Source: Naematelia aurantialba (taxonomy: Eukaryota > Basidiomycota > Tremellomycetes > Tremellales > Naemateliaceae). From it: a stretch of 64,000 nt of DNA. The notes below the pieces were generated by a model that saw only the letters and a list, made by a program, of their open reading frames with translations, had not been told where the DNA came from and searched no databases. The stretch is taken from the NCBI GenBank assembly GCA_021527695.1, contig JAKFAO010000011.1, forward strand, positions 930,001 to 994,000. Reading direction: 5' to 3'. Made by a program: the position numbers and the translations under genes. This document shows positions 12,002 through 23,215 of the stretch, in pieces. How positions within the stretch are numbered: the stretch's first letter is position 1; each line of letters opens with the position of its first letter.

Positions 12002-13239
12002 ATGACTATACACGCTCTGTGGGTGATCAACAAAGCGGGCGGATTAGTGTTCAGCCGGTCCTACTCTGGTGCGTGGTGTTGGCCGACCGCGACGTGGTGT
12101 CTTCGCCTGGCCGGGCGGGGAGGTTGGCTCGAGAGGGTCAAGAGGGTCACGTACCTGTCGTGACGAGCTGCTGTGGCTGTTGCTTTGATGGCAAACCACT
12201 TTGGGAAGGGGAAGAGGAATGCAGAGTTGCCGGATGGCGGGTGCCATGGCGGGAAGCGGTGAGGACGAGGGGGGGCCGAGGAAGCTGGGGAGGAAGGGCG
12301 AAGCTGAGGAGGAAGGGCGAAGCTGGGGAAGGGCGAAGCTGGGGAAGGGCGAAGCTGGGGAAGGGCGAAGCTGGGGAGGAAGGGCGAAGCTGGGGGGGGA
12401 AGGGCGAAGCTAGGGAGGAAGGGCGAAGCCGGGGGGGAAGGGCGAAGAAGGGGGTAGGGCTGACGGGATACGCAGACACGCTGCCGCCGTTACCTCTGAA
12501 CACGGTGCTGATTCTTGCCGGGACATTACACGGCGTGCACGCCATCACGTCGCGCATCTCGCCCGGCGGAGGCGGCGGCGGCATGGAGAGCTTTGAGGCG
12601 GAGGGGTGGGGCGGGAGGGTGTTCTTGACTGCGACGGGTGAGTCGGCGGTCCTGCTTATGTGCCCAGCGACGACACCTGTCCGTGTCGGACGGTATGGTC
12701 TGCTCCCCACGGCATGCGAATGTTCTGTCTATACTGTCTTCGGGGATGGGTATGGGGACGGTAGTATCCCTGGGAGATGGGAGGCGGAGTCGTCAGCGAT
12801 CACGCCATGAACGACGCCCTGGCGCGACGTGGCTGGGCTCGAGACTGACCCAAGCAGGAACCAAATTCATCGTGCTGCACTCGCTGCCCCAACCAGGGCT
12901 CGAAGACCTCTTGCGCAAGGTATACGAGATTTGTACGTCCTTCCTCTCTCCCCGCTCCTTCCTCCTGCCTCGCGCTGCACCATGTCGAGTAGCTGACTGC
13001 TGCTGGTGTTCTGATCTTCCCGTCTCGTCTTCTCCTTCCATCTCTTCTCCTCCATCTGCTCTTCTCCGCCGCTCCTCCATCTGCTCTTCCCCACCGCTCC
13101 GCCTCGTTGACTGCCTTGTCTGTCCGCAGATGCCGACGCGGTCATGAAGAATCCATTCCACACGCCCGAAATGCCCATCAACTCGAGTCTCTTCGAGACA
13201 AGGCTGCAGGTGCTCATGGCGGGTGTCAATGGGACATAG
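12002..13239 (+). CDS. TRS23: TRAPP complex subunit TRS23/TRAPPC4 (synbindin)
   Basis: This longin-fold core subunit of TRAPP, the exchange factor for Ypt1/Rab1 in ER-Golgi traffic, has four exons (12002-12068, 12476-12637, 12858-12932, 13130-13239) encoding 137 residues. Exon 1 gives MTIHALWVINKAGGLVFSRS. Exon 2 gives LILAGTLHGVHAITSRISP, a Gly run and MESFEAEGW. Exons 3 and 4 give GTKFIVLHSL, LEDLLRKVYEIYADAVMKN and PFHTPEMPINSSLFETRLQV. All are clear synbindin blocks in order. It is shorter than human TRAPPC4 (about 219 residues) because the internal region between the first strand and LNTVLILAG is nearly absent. The first intron is 407 bp and filled with purine-rich repeats, far longer than its neighbours. 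Confidence 0.88.
12261..12455 (+). repeat. purine-rich minisatellite inside TRS23 intron 1
   Basis: Degenerate tandem copies of GGGCGAAGCTGGGGA with GGAA insertions occupy about 200 bp of the 407 bp intron (12069-12475). One strand is almost entirely G and A. It translates as Gly-Glu-Ala-Gly-rich peptide in one frame, but splicing on both sides places it within the intron. Confidence 0.8.
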
Positions 13240-13566
13240 TGCCATTGGCGGGGAAAGAAGGACTCAGAGTAGCAGTCTATACCAGGCTCTGCTTGGCTCA
13301 CCGCGGAAGAGCGTGAGATTGGCGAGATAGATATACCCTGCACTTTGTCATATACCACGATTTGACTATGCATGACCTGCAACTTGAATCTTGTGTTGCG
13401 CGCAACGCTTAGGCTGTACATTGTGGTCTGCACACTGCAATACTCCAAGTCGGCCGTATGCCAACCCACGCAGGTCGGGTGGTCGGTACACTGTGATCCC
13501 CGTCCCCCAGCGAACTGGACAAGGATACCAAGGCGCCCGCGCCATGCAACACTGACCACCTCGTGA
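13240..13566. other. convergent intergenic region
   Basis: This lies between the 3' ends of TRS23 (+) and the SDR-like gene (-). I see only terminator/3' UTR sequence and no other feature. Confidence 0.5.
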
Positions 13567-14942
13567 CTACCCAGTCCAGGCATCGATCCTGCCCTCCACG
13601 ACCTTCTTCAGCTCGTTCTCAATGGTGCCCTGCCCGTCCAACACGTCCACGGTCAGACCGGCCGTTGCAGCGTCTTCAGCGCAGGCTAACAACACCTGCG
13701 CGACGAGCTCACGGCTAGCTCATGTGTCAGCTGAATCATCCCCCCACTCGCGCATAGCAGCTTCAGTATCCGCAGAGAAGGACAGCGCATGGATGTAGGT
13801 ATGCACGACAGTCGACGTATCACATCAGTGTGTCTGGGAAAGACCAGAGAGACGCAGACGGGATGTCCAAGGTCCAAGAAGGACGAGTGGCAACGCCAAC
13901 GCCAATGCCAACGTCAACGCCAGCGAGACGCCTACCTCGTCGTGCGGATCTGGGTCCGTCCAAGCTCGACTCCACCTGCGGGCTCCGGCGTGAGCCAACC
14001 GGGACGGATAACAGTAAATTCGAGAGCCTTGCGCGAGTGCAGTTCGACCTCGGCGTCGTATTTCGCTTTCATATCTGCCAGTGAACGGTATCAGCCGAAC
14101 AAAGTGCAGGTCGACTGGATGTGCAAACGAGGCGACCTACATTCCGGCATATACTGCCACGCGCTGTCACTCTCACTCTCTGTGCGATCAGCTGTCTGTG
14201 GCCCCGCGGCAGAAGGTTGGATGATGATCAAGGCCTCGGGGCTCGGGCAAGGAAGAGATCTCGAGTCCTCGTGAACACGCAGCGCTGGAATCGCTGGGCA
14301 CAGCAGAAAATAGAGGAGGAGGGATATCATATAAGAGACTCACTCGACTCGCCGTCGTACCAGTCCGGTGCAGCCGTTGTCCTGTCGCGCACATCCATAG
14401 ACCCGATGTACAACAATCGCTTGACATTTGCCCCCTCCATAGCATCAAAGACCTTGACAGCACCATCGTAATCTACCGCCCGGGTGCGGGAGGCATCGCT
14501 ACCCGCACCGGCTGAGAAGACGATGATGTCCGGGGCATGCTGAGTCAGGAGAGAGATCAGCGACGGCACCGTGGACGACTCGAGGGAAGCGATGGTCGGT
14601 TGAGCGCCTAGAGCTTTGAGGTCGGGTGTGCTGACTTGTTAGCGAGGACGTCCCGGCCTCTGAAAATCGTGTGCGGATGACCAACAGGGAGAGGAGAAGA
14701 AATCAGGGTTGGGCACCCGAAAGGGAAGCTCAGGAAGAGACGGGTGGGGGTGCGAAGCCAAAGAGAGATGACAACTGGTCGCAGGGAGCGACAAGGATAG
14801 AGACGGAACGTAGGGAGTAGACAGGATTAACCCACTGAGCATCGTTGCGCACGACAGAGATGACCTCGTGTCCGTCCTTCACAGCCAACCGGGCAAAGTG
14901 CTGTGCCACTTTTCCTCCTCCGCCAAAGACCAGAAACTTCAT
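13567..14942 (-). CDS. NAD(P)-binding Rossmann/SDR-like protein
   Basis: The N-terminus MKFLVFGGGGKVAQHFARLA carries a glycine-rich dinucleotide loop. It is followed by HEVISVVRNDAH, DIIVFSAGAGS, NVKRLLYIGSMDVRDR, YMKAKYDAEVELH (a YxxxK-like motif) and LEFTVIRPGWLTPEPAG, the pattern of atypical/extended SDRs related to NmrA and YwnB-type proteins. The C-terminus LTVDVLDGQGTIENELKK also fits that group. The substrate is unknown. At least four introns were resolved; the last (13715-13935, 221 bp) contains CAACGC hexamer repeats. The gene is divergent from the fasciclin-domain gene. The coding boundaries are well supported by phase; specific function is not assignable. Confidence 0.8.
13885..13928. 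repeat. hexamer repeat (CAACGC/CAATGC) in an SDR-gene intron
   Basis: Around seven consecutive copies of CAACGC-like hexamers lie inside the 221 bp intron of the SDR-like gene. Confidence 0.7.
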
Positions 14943-15593
14943 ACTGCTATGGTGAACGGAAATAAGACAGACCAATTTGAGGCGGAGGGGGGACTGATCA
15001 CAGCTGTTGCGTCAGAGTCTGGAGCAGGGTGAAGCTTACTGTTCTTGTAAGCTCTTGGAGCACTTTTAGCTCAGCAAGGGATGAAGGAAGGAGTGTAGCC
15101 CGCGTTCCCCGTCGTCGCCGAGGTCAGCTGGGTATTCGAGCGGAGCTCCAGGTGTCTAGATGGTTGTCCGTGCACTTGAAGGACGAGATACGTAGGTGGG
15201 TATACTGGTACAGTGCGGTCAGGGAAGCGGTACATGAGGGTACCGAGGTGGCTATACACTGTGGTGCTGAACGACTAAACTTGTTCCAGAACGATCAGAT
15301 GACAATGTACCTGCACAGACACCTCGAGCGCTGTCGTCACTACTGCTTGCATTCGGGTCCAGCCTCCTTGGGGGGAAGAAGCGTTCTTCGACAAGAATCT
15401 CTCTACAACCGTATCTGGTAGATGCATGAACGTAAGTCCAGCTAAAGCTCCGTATTGGCGACATGCTGCAAGTAGCGACATGGCACAAATAAAATGACAC
15501 GTCATTCCATTGTTTTTGCCAGCCAAAAGCTCCACTAGCTCAATCATGGCTTCCTTTCCTACCGTACATACCATCCCAGGCCGCCATCAACCC
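14943..15593. other. divergent intergenic region
   Basis: This is 650 bp between the SDR-like gene (-) and the fasciclin gene (+). It presumably holds both promoters; no gene or distinct motif was found. An in-frame ATG at 15546 could extend the fasciclin protein by 16 residues. Confidence 0.45.
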
Positions 15594-16425
15594 ATGTCGT
15601 TGCAGCGGCTCTTCCTCGCCCTCCTCATCACACTTCCGGCGCTGCCGGCCATGACTCTGGCGAAGGAACAGTACTTTGGTACTGGTCAAGGAGCTGGCGA
15701 CCCTCAATCGGCAGTGGCGGCTCCCGCTGGGTCAAAGGGGATGACGCTCGCGGATGTTTTGACACTTGAGCGGCGGGCGGGGATCTGGTGGAGTTACGCG
15801 AGAGATTCTGCCGAGATCGTGAGTGTTACTACTTTAGTGTGCATGCAAATTGACGATCCCAGACGTCCCGCCTGACAGACACCAACGCCCGCTCGACCCT
15901 CCTCGTCCCCGTTGACTCGGTGATGCTCAAGCTGGCACGGAAACCGTGAGTCGTAGCTTGTGCTTGTACACCTTCTGATGGCGCAGTCATATCCCGCCAG
16001 CTGGAGAGGTCGGCATTCAATCTGAGGATGTGTTGGACAAATTCCTCAAATCGCATATCGTTCCCGTACGTTCGCTCACCTTGGGCCCTCTCCATCAGCC
16101 CTGTCTCCACGCTCTGTCGTCGAGATTAAGCGGCTGATCAAGTAGGGAATCATGTCAGCGCCAACAAACGGAAGCGTACAGACTCTGGCGGAGGGTGTCC
16201 AGATCGGAGTATCGGGCAACAGAGATGCCGGATGGGTCGTCGCGCCGGGTGGCGTGCCAATCATTGAATTCAAAGAGGTCAGTGTGCCACGGCTGTTTCG
16301 GGTCTCGTTTGGTCTAATGCTAACAGCACCAGGTCACAAATGGTCGTGTTTTTCTGCTGGATGGGATCGTTGAGGGCTCTATGGCTGCGGACGTACAAAC
16401 CCGGCAACAAGGACGACTTGTCTAG
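15594..16425 (+). CDS. secreted fasciclin (FAS1)-domain protein
   Basis: The start at 15594 gives a clean signal peptide, MSLQRLFLALLITLPALPA followed by MTLAKEQ. Starting at 15546 would place 16 residues before it. After it comes TLADVLTLERRAGIWWSYA, NARSTLLVPVDSVMLKLARK, DVLDKFLKSHIVPG and TNGRVFLLDGIVEG. This is the H1/H2 pattern of a single FAS1 domain, as in fission yeast Mug57 and other small cell-surface fasciclin proteins. There are five short GT-AG-spliced exons, with the stop at 16425. It probably acts in the secretory path or cell wall. No GPI signal is seen. It is convergent with the CCDC97-like gene, whose stop is only about 45 bp away. Confidence 0.8.
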
Positions 16426-16470
16426 GCGTGCTGCATAGTACATGTTGTATGATGCGAGGCAGATGCACGA

Positions 16471-17385
16471 TTAATAGTCATACTCTCCTGAGCCGTTCTG
16501 TGCTGATTCTGGTCTCTCCCGTGGTGCTAGGCTTCCTCGGCCCCCGGTTGGCTCACGAGACGTACGGCTGGGCTCCTCCTCGTCGAAATACTTTTCCTGC
16601 TCGTCGCGATCTGCGAGCTGGTCTCCGGATTGGTGTTCTGTAAAGTCGATGGGACCATAATCGATCGTCTAGAATAGTCAGAATCCGTCCTTCACAGTCC
16701 TTCTAGCCCACGGCCAGTCCCATAGCGATCAACTCACATCGAGACCATCGACAAAGAGCTCCAGGAGTCTCCGCTCAAAGGCTTGCGCAACTAGTTGGTG
16801 ATCGATCTCGGCTCCCCCCGCGCCGGGATGCATGACGGCCCTACGTCGCTCATCCTCGTCATCCGAGTCCGAGTCGAATTCCTCGCCCACATCGTCCAAC
16901 CGTCTCTCGGATCTCCGCGCCGCCCTCACGCCTTCCTGTTCGCGCTCCTCCTGCAATCCACGCAGGAATCCCCCGAGTTTCCGCACATGCTGTCTCGGCT
17001 CGCCGTCCACATTGTGAAAGTTGAAATCGCTCTCCACCCAGCTCTCTTCCTCGTCCACCTCGCTGCTCGGCGCGGGCAGGCTGCTCCCGCCCAAGCGTTC
17101 CCAGAGGAGTGGCCAACGCAGTCGGCCCCTGTCCGCGCGGAGCAGCGGCGGCGGAGGCTGTTGAGACGCGTACACCAGTCGACGTGATTTGATCAATGGA
17201 ATATGGGAGCGCTGGCGGGCAGGTACAAGGGTCGAGAGCGGGGTGAGAAGCGAAGCAGGCAGGATGCGTATGTGGGTAGAGAGGAACTCGTATGGTGGGA
17301 GGGGCAGTTGCTCGGCAGGAGGTAGATCTAGGTATTTGAGAATCGCTTCGATGGCATCCGGGGGGAGCTGCGGACCACCCGACAT
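16471..17385 (-). CDS. CCDC97 family (DUF2052) protein
   Basis: There are two exons. Exon 1 begins MSGGPQLPPDAIEAILKYLD and contains PYEFLSTHIRILPASLLTPL and SRRLVYASQQPPP. The end of exon 1 (QAFERRLLELFVDGLD) joins by a GT-AG intron to TIDYGPIDFTEHQ, then RDEQEKYFDEEEP, the conserved acidic signature of the CCDC97 family. The human member associates with SF3B and the spliceosome; a similar nuclear role here is inference. The middle is rich in Asp/Glu/Arg. It shares a 288 bp bidirectional promoter region with ARB1. Confidence 0.78.
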
Positions 17386-17483
17386 GGTATAATCCCCCCC
17401 CTTGCTCGTCTACAATATGCTGTATGAATGTATCCACAACGCTGACACGACATCTAATGCCAGACAAGAGAGAGAATCCCCCC

Positions 17484-17496
17484 TCACGTGACGTCA
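17484..17496. promoter_or_regulatory. overlapping CACGTG and TGACGTCA sites in a bidirectional promoter
   Basis: TCACGTGACGTCA combines a bHLH E-box and a CRE/ATF palindrome. It sits about 100 bp upstream of the CCDC97-like start and 180 bp upstream of ARB1, within the 288 bp between these divergent genes. Regulatory role is inferred. Confidence 0.5.
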
Positions 17497-17673
17497 AATC
17501 GCCAACTTTTCAAGTGAAATCCGCCACTCTTTTTTTCTCCTTTCACCTCTCTCTCTCCCTCATTTGCTCTCTCTCACTGTCCGGGTTCTGTTCAAAAGGG
17601 GGCTTCACACACACTGAACCCTCTACCTCCCACATTCTCACTGTACACGGCATAGCTAGAAGATCAAGGCAAC

Positions 17674-20293
17674 ATGGCGCCCTCTGCATCCAAGCAAAAA
17701 CGTCTCGCAGACAAGGCTGCGAAAGCCTCCAAGACTACTTCCTCAAAGTCCACGCCCGCCGCGTCGACAAATGGCGGCGGCTCGACGCCGATGACCAACG
17801 TCTCTGCCAATGTCAGCGAAGAGGCGCTGGCCGATGCTCAGGAGGAGATGAAGAAGCTGAATTTGGCGACTGACAGGAGTGCCGTGAGTTTTGTGCATTC
17901 TTTCCCTCGCTTCGCATGTGGATGGAGACTGGCGGGGTTGGGCCAGCCGCATCAGTCGAGTGTGAAGCGCTTCGGTGTGAAGCATCTTGCTGTAAATTGC
18001 AGGAGGATTGAGAGGAGGATGGTCGTGATACTGTGCGCGGGTAATAGCGAGAGGAGACTGCCGTTCTAGAGACCTCAGCATGTAGCAACGCGTCCGGCTT
18101 GCTTCTCTCCCTCCAACAGACTTCTGCAAAAGACTCGCTGAACGCTGTTGCTGACAATTCAAGAACGGTGTTCTCGTCTCCGACCCCAAGAGCCGAGACA
18201 TCAAAATAGACCAATACACTCTTTCTTTCCATGGTCGGCTCCTCATTGAGGGTGCCGAAATCGCACTCAATTATGGACAACGGTACGCGCTTTTTCTATC
18301 AGTCTTTAACCCCAGGCTCATATACCCGTAGATATGGTCTTTTGGGAGAGAATGGCTCGGGAAAGGTTTGTTGTGCCCCGCGTTATGCACGATAGTCCCA
18401 CTGATCAGACAGTCAACCTTCCTACAATCTATCGCGGATCGGGATGTGGAGATTCCCGAGCACATCGATGTAAGTTTCGAGACGCGCTGGCATATTCGGC
18501 ATATACTGATGGGCAGATCTACCTCGTCCGAGGTGCTGTCGAGCCGTCCGACGTCAATGCCCTCGACTACATTGTGGCTTCAGCAAAAGAAAAGGTCGCT
18601 CGATTGGAGAAGCTTGCCGAAGACATGTCTATTGCCGACGATGTCGATGAGCTCGCGCTTGAGGCTGTATACGAGGAGCTAGAGGAGATGGACCCGGCAA
18701 CCTTTGAGGCGAAAGCTGGCGCCATTCTGTCCGGTCTTGGGTTCAACGCGCAAATGATGGCCAAGCCAACAAAGGACATGTCCGGTGGATGGAGGATGCG
18801 AGTCGCTCTGGCACGAGCATTGTTCGTGAAGCCACATTTGCTTCTCCTCGATGAGCCTACTTCCCACTTGGACTTGGGGGCCGTCGTCTGGCTTGAGGCA
18901 TACCTGTCAACATACAACCACATTCTCGTGAGTATTGCGTTGGCGGCGCATCTGACATCATTAGATCTTCACCTCCCATTCGGCCGACTTCATGGACACG
19001 GTCTGCACCAACATGATGGACCTCACCCTTAAGAAGAAGCTCGTCTACTATGGTGGTAACTACACTACTTATGTGCGGACAAAGAGCGAAAACGAGATCA
19101 ACCAGATGAAGGCCTACGCCAAGCAACAGGAAGAGATTGCACACATCAAAAGTGCGCTTATCTGCTCGTGAAATGACATGGCTGACTCGTCGCAGAGTTC
19201 ATCGCTTCCGCTGGTACCTATGCCAACTTGGTCAAGCAGGCCAAGTCAAAGCAAAAGATCATCGACAAGATGGAGGCTGCGGGTTTGGTGGAGAAGATTG
19301 AACAGCCCAAGTTGTTGCGATTCAACTTTGAGGATATCCGAAAGCTCCCACCTCCCATCATCGCGTTCTCCGACGTTGCATTTTCATATTCCGGCAAGAA
19401 GGAGGACTATCTGTACCAGGGTTTGAACTTTGGTATTGACATGGACTCTCGGTAGGTTTCGTTTACCCTTCCGGCTTACTCCATTGCTGACGGTTACAGT
19501 GTTGCTATCGTCGGTGACAACGGTACTGGCAAGTCGACATTGCTCAACTTGATCACTGGCGCACTGCAACCATGCGAGGGCACCGTGTCACGTCACACGC
19601 AGCTCAAGCTCGCCAAGTACTCGCAGCACTCTGCAGACCAACTTCCCTTTGACAAGTCGCCCGTTGAGCACCTGCAGTCTCTGTACGGTCAGAAGTTCCC
19701 TGAAAAGGACATTCAGTTCTGGAGGCAGCAGATTGGCCGGTTCGGTATCACTGGATCTCACCAGACCAACCCCATCAGTCAACTGTCAGACGGGTTGCGA
19801 AACCGGTGAGTGGCAGCGGTAGTGTGATTGGTCGGTGGCCTTGAAATTAAACTGACGGACGATCTTCAGCGTTGTCTTTGCTTTGTTAGCCATGGAGCAC
19901 CCCCACGTTCTCCTTCTCGACGAGCCCACGAACCACTTGGACATGGCTTCCATCGACTCGCTCGCATCGGCCATCAAAGAGTTTGAGGGCGGCGTGGTCA
20001 TCGTGTCGCACGACTTCCGTGCGTTGCGTCTCCTCAACATTGATGGTTCCTTTGCTGACCCCCTACTAGGACTTATCTCGCAAGTTGCTGAGGATCTCTG
20101 GGAGGTCAAGGACAAGAAGATCACCAACTTGACCAAGGACGACATTACGATTGTGGACTACAAGAAAGCCCTCGCCAAGCGAAGTATGTCTCGAGCTTCC
20201 AGAGCGGGTGTTGCAATGCTGACGAAAGCAGGTCAAGCGCAGATTGAAAAGGCCAAGCTGATCTCTAAGAACGCGACCAAAGGCGTTGTGTAA
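17674..20293 (+). CDS. ARB1: ABCF ATPase, Arb1/ABCF2 type
   Basis: This soluble twin-ATPase of the ABCF class lacks membrane segments; yeast Arb1 acts in ribosome biogenesis. The basic, Ala/Ser-rich N-terminus is followed by NBD1 with [13 protein letters not shown], signature [15 protein letters not shown] and Walker [13 protein letters not shown]. The linker ([38 protein letters not shown]) is diagnostic of ABCF2/Arb1. NBD2 has [15 protein letters not shown], signature [15 protein letters not shown] and [13 protein letters not shown], then VSHDFRLI. The first Walker B has Ser in place of the usual Asn in PTNHLD. Intron 1 (17884-18163) is 280 bp and might carry an alternative exon; others are about 50 bp. 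Confidence 0.95.
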
Positions 20294-20657
20294 ACAGTAC
20301 CAGCCTGGCTGCCGGTCTGGCGTTCGATGTCCTGAGAGCGCTGTGAGCGCAGCGCTGACTGTGCGAACGGCAAGGGATGAGATGGGACGAAGGGGAGGCA
20401 TCACGCATAGAATAGATATCTGCGACTTGGTATACCCTGTTTATCGTATCGACGGCCCTGTAGGCTCGACGTCTTGCCTATCGTGTCAGATTGGCATTGT
20501 AGCATCCCGCATGGAGGTTTTGCTTGAGATGGCGCGAACGATACGGGGGTCCTCAGGGCTACAGTGCAAGGTGTTGGCAACGATGGCTCGTAATCTGTGC
20601 GGTGTCATGGTCGACGGGATCCTTGGAGTCTGTCCGCTGTCCCTGAGTCACGCGGAT

Positions 20658-22151
20658 TCACGGCATACCCATACAGTGCATTCGAGAACGTATATTCAAG
20701 CTGCTAGGGGACGCACGGGACGCTGCGGGCAGCTCGACGACCTGCTCGGTGCCCTCGTAGTCTGGCAAGTTGAGCTGAAACTTGTTGGCGAGATCGCTAG
20801 ATGCAGTGATCAGCGGCACGGTCAGGGAATCAGCTGCGGCAAGTAGATGACAACGGTCGAATATGATGTGCGGCTGAAAGGCTGCAGATAACAAGCAGTT
20901 GAATGTGATGTGCAGAGTGCGGGGCTGGGTGTAGTCAAACGTGCAGGAGCGGGTATGGGCCAACTCACGGCGGGACGAATCGCCCTCCGAGCCAGTGCCT
21001 GCCTTCATACCCTTTCACACCCATCTTCGGCACGGTGAGACTGATCATCCCCTCTGGCTCGAACGTCTCGACCACCTCGGTGTGGCCGTGCTCGTCGGGC
21101 GTCGTTTCGAGGCGCTGTGGCCCGCGCTCCACGTCCCATCCGGACGGGATATCGACCGAGAATATGGGCAGGTCGGCGGCCTTGAGCGCGCGGAGGACGG
21201 TGTGGAATGGCGCACGCAGGGGCGGCTGGAATGAGAAGCCTGGAGGTAGGATCAGTAACGCGTAGAGCGGGTGCGCTGGACAACGCTTGCGGCTCGGTGC
21301 AGCGGGAGGACAGGATGGGCCACTGGAACGAGAGAGTGGAGAGCGCGGGGAGAGTGGTGGAAGAGCCGTGCGGGGTGGGGTGGAGGCGGAAGCGGATGGA
21401 TGCGGAAGCAACAGGGGAGCATGGAGTAGCGGTGAGAATGGAAGGAGGGATGGATGGACGAAGAGACGACGCGAAGGCGGAATGGAGAAGGAGAAGCATG
21501 GAGAAACAGGGTATGACGGACCAAAAATCGCATCAAGCACGACATCATGCTCCTTCAGGGCCGCTTCAAACTCGTTCGTTTCTCGCAAGATCGGGATCTT
21601 GAGATTCTCGCACTGTCTCAACAGACGCTGGTAGATGTCCTTCGCGCCTGGTTTCGGCAGGTAGACCGTCGGTTCGTACTTGAACATGTGGAGGTGCCGA
21701 GCGCCGACCAGCCCGTCTCCACCCTATCCGCGTCGGTATCAGCCAGATCGATACCTCTGGATCCTGTATATATACAAATAGCTCCTTGGGGAGAGTAGAA
21801 TGGTTGGACGAGATCAGAGATCGAAATAGAGGACGGTACGGGGTCCTGCGCACGCACCTGGTTTCCCGGACCGCAACAGACCATGACCCGCTTATGGGCT
21901 GGGAGGGGGAACGTCTTGGCCAGCGCCTGGGCACAAGCCAGCCCAGCCAGCTCCATCAGCTGTTTCATGTTCAGCCAAGCACACTGTACCTCTGATGGAA
22001 GAGACGCGCACTTGGTCCAATGAGAATGCGCCAGCGGAAGACATGAGCTCCTCGTCAATCTGCGCGGCTGGCGTCAGTAGCGCACAGAGTGTCAAGGTCG
22101 GCGGACACGGGCCTGCTGAGCCAGCTTCTGGCTGATGTATCTGATAGACAT
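20658..22151 (-). CDS. NAXE: NAD(P)HX epimerase (YjeF N-terminal domain)
   Basis: This repair enzyme interconverts R and S forms of hydrated NAD(P)H so the dehydratase can act on them. MSIRYISQKLAQQ joins to QIDEELMSSAGAFSLDQ, then LMELAGLACAQALAKTFP, the nucleotide-binding VMVCCGPGNQGGDGLVGAR (split by an intron), VLDAIFGFSFQPPLR, PIFSVDIPSGWDVERGP, ISLTVPKMGVK and HWLGGRFVPPDLANKF. This matches the standalone yeast Nnr1-type enzyme. One intron of about 280 bp splits DAIFG from FSFQ; the others are short. The C-terminus beyond VVELPAASRASP runs to the stop at 20658. Confidence 0.93.
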
Positions 22152-23215
22152 CGTGCGGCCCCTCTCGAATGTCTCGGCGGCTGTCGTTGGACAATGTTAT
22201 CGCCTGGTAGATGCAGACTTTGGAAACATGAAGAGGATCATGCATGACGACATGCGCGGTTTCAGGTAGACTTACGTAAGAGGAGAAAGGCAGAATTGCA
22301 TGTAAGAAGTCAATTCGCCTATTTCCTCCTAAAGTAGGCGTGCAAGCAAGGTGGCACTTGCCATGAGCGCCTCGGCGATTGCAGCGAATATGCATGCAGC
22401 ATTCGGCCCGAGCTCTCAACAGAACGGAGAGCAGTAAAAGAGAGAGCAGCACCAGGAGAGCGGCCGTATCGATCGGTCGAAAATTCCCCGCGGCTACCTA
22501 CCCGATTCTGTGGCGAGCATTATTATGTGTCGAGTCAGGACAAGGCTGCTGCAGCAAACCTACCATATCCGGTGTAGACCGGTGCCGAGCCACGCGTCGT
22601 TCCAGGGGATCAGGAGGAGTCCCTCATTGTGAGGTTTAGTTTCGCAGCCGCCGTTGCTGCTGCGGGCGCCGGGGATGACGCCAGCGAACGTATTTGCTCA
22701 TGTAAGAGTTGTGGGGGACATGGCGGGACAGGAAGAGAGCAACGAGTCAGATGATCACCGCGTGTTCGGACCGGAGGTATAGTCGGACTGTTTGCTCTTT
22801 GCAAGAGGATCCTACATTCGAACCACAGGTGGCGCCTGACATGCCTGGTATATCCCCGCACCGGCGCCGGAACCCCGCAAGCCCCGCGTTATGGTTCTGG
22901 CCCTGCTCTGCCCCTTCACCCCCTCTGTCCCGGGCCCCGCGAATTGCCGCTCATGACAGAACACCACGTTGGCGGGTCGCCCTCGGGGCCGGACGGGCAA
23001 GCGGTGACTATGCAATGAAGGCTGCGGCCGGGGCGACGGTCCGGGGCTACGTGGGGGTTACAAAGCAGTCGAAACAACATAAAGAGCATGGGGGGCTCAT
23101 CGAGAACTACCTATCGTGCGTTCTCCGTCCAGCGACGCAGCAAGAATCCCCTCGAGTGCATATCGCAAGACAGCAAGGCTCGGGGTTTGAGAAACCGTGA
23201 CAACTATCGACGACA
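22152..23215. other. intergenic region between NAXE and the Dal5-type transporter
   Basis: This is 1.06 kb between divergent genes, CpG-rich around 22840-23000. Open frames here lack any family-like sequence. It is presumed to hold the promoters of both genes. Confidence 0.45.

Noticed and set aside
11830..12810. 326-codon frame downstream of ARG1 rich in Gly, Glu and Arg
   Set aside because: It overlaps TRS23 exon 2 in a frame used only for that exon. The Gly/Glu part is the intron minisatellite.
20286..20846. 186-codon plus-strand frame after ARB1
   Set aside because: It is antisense to the last exon of NAXE and has no recognisable domain.
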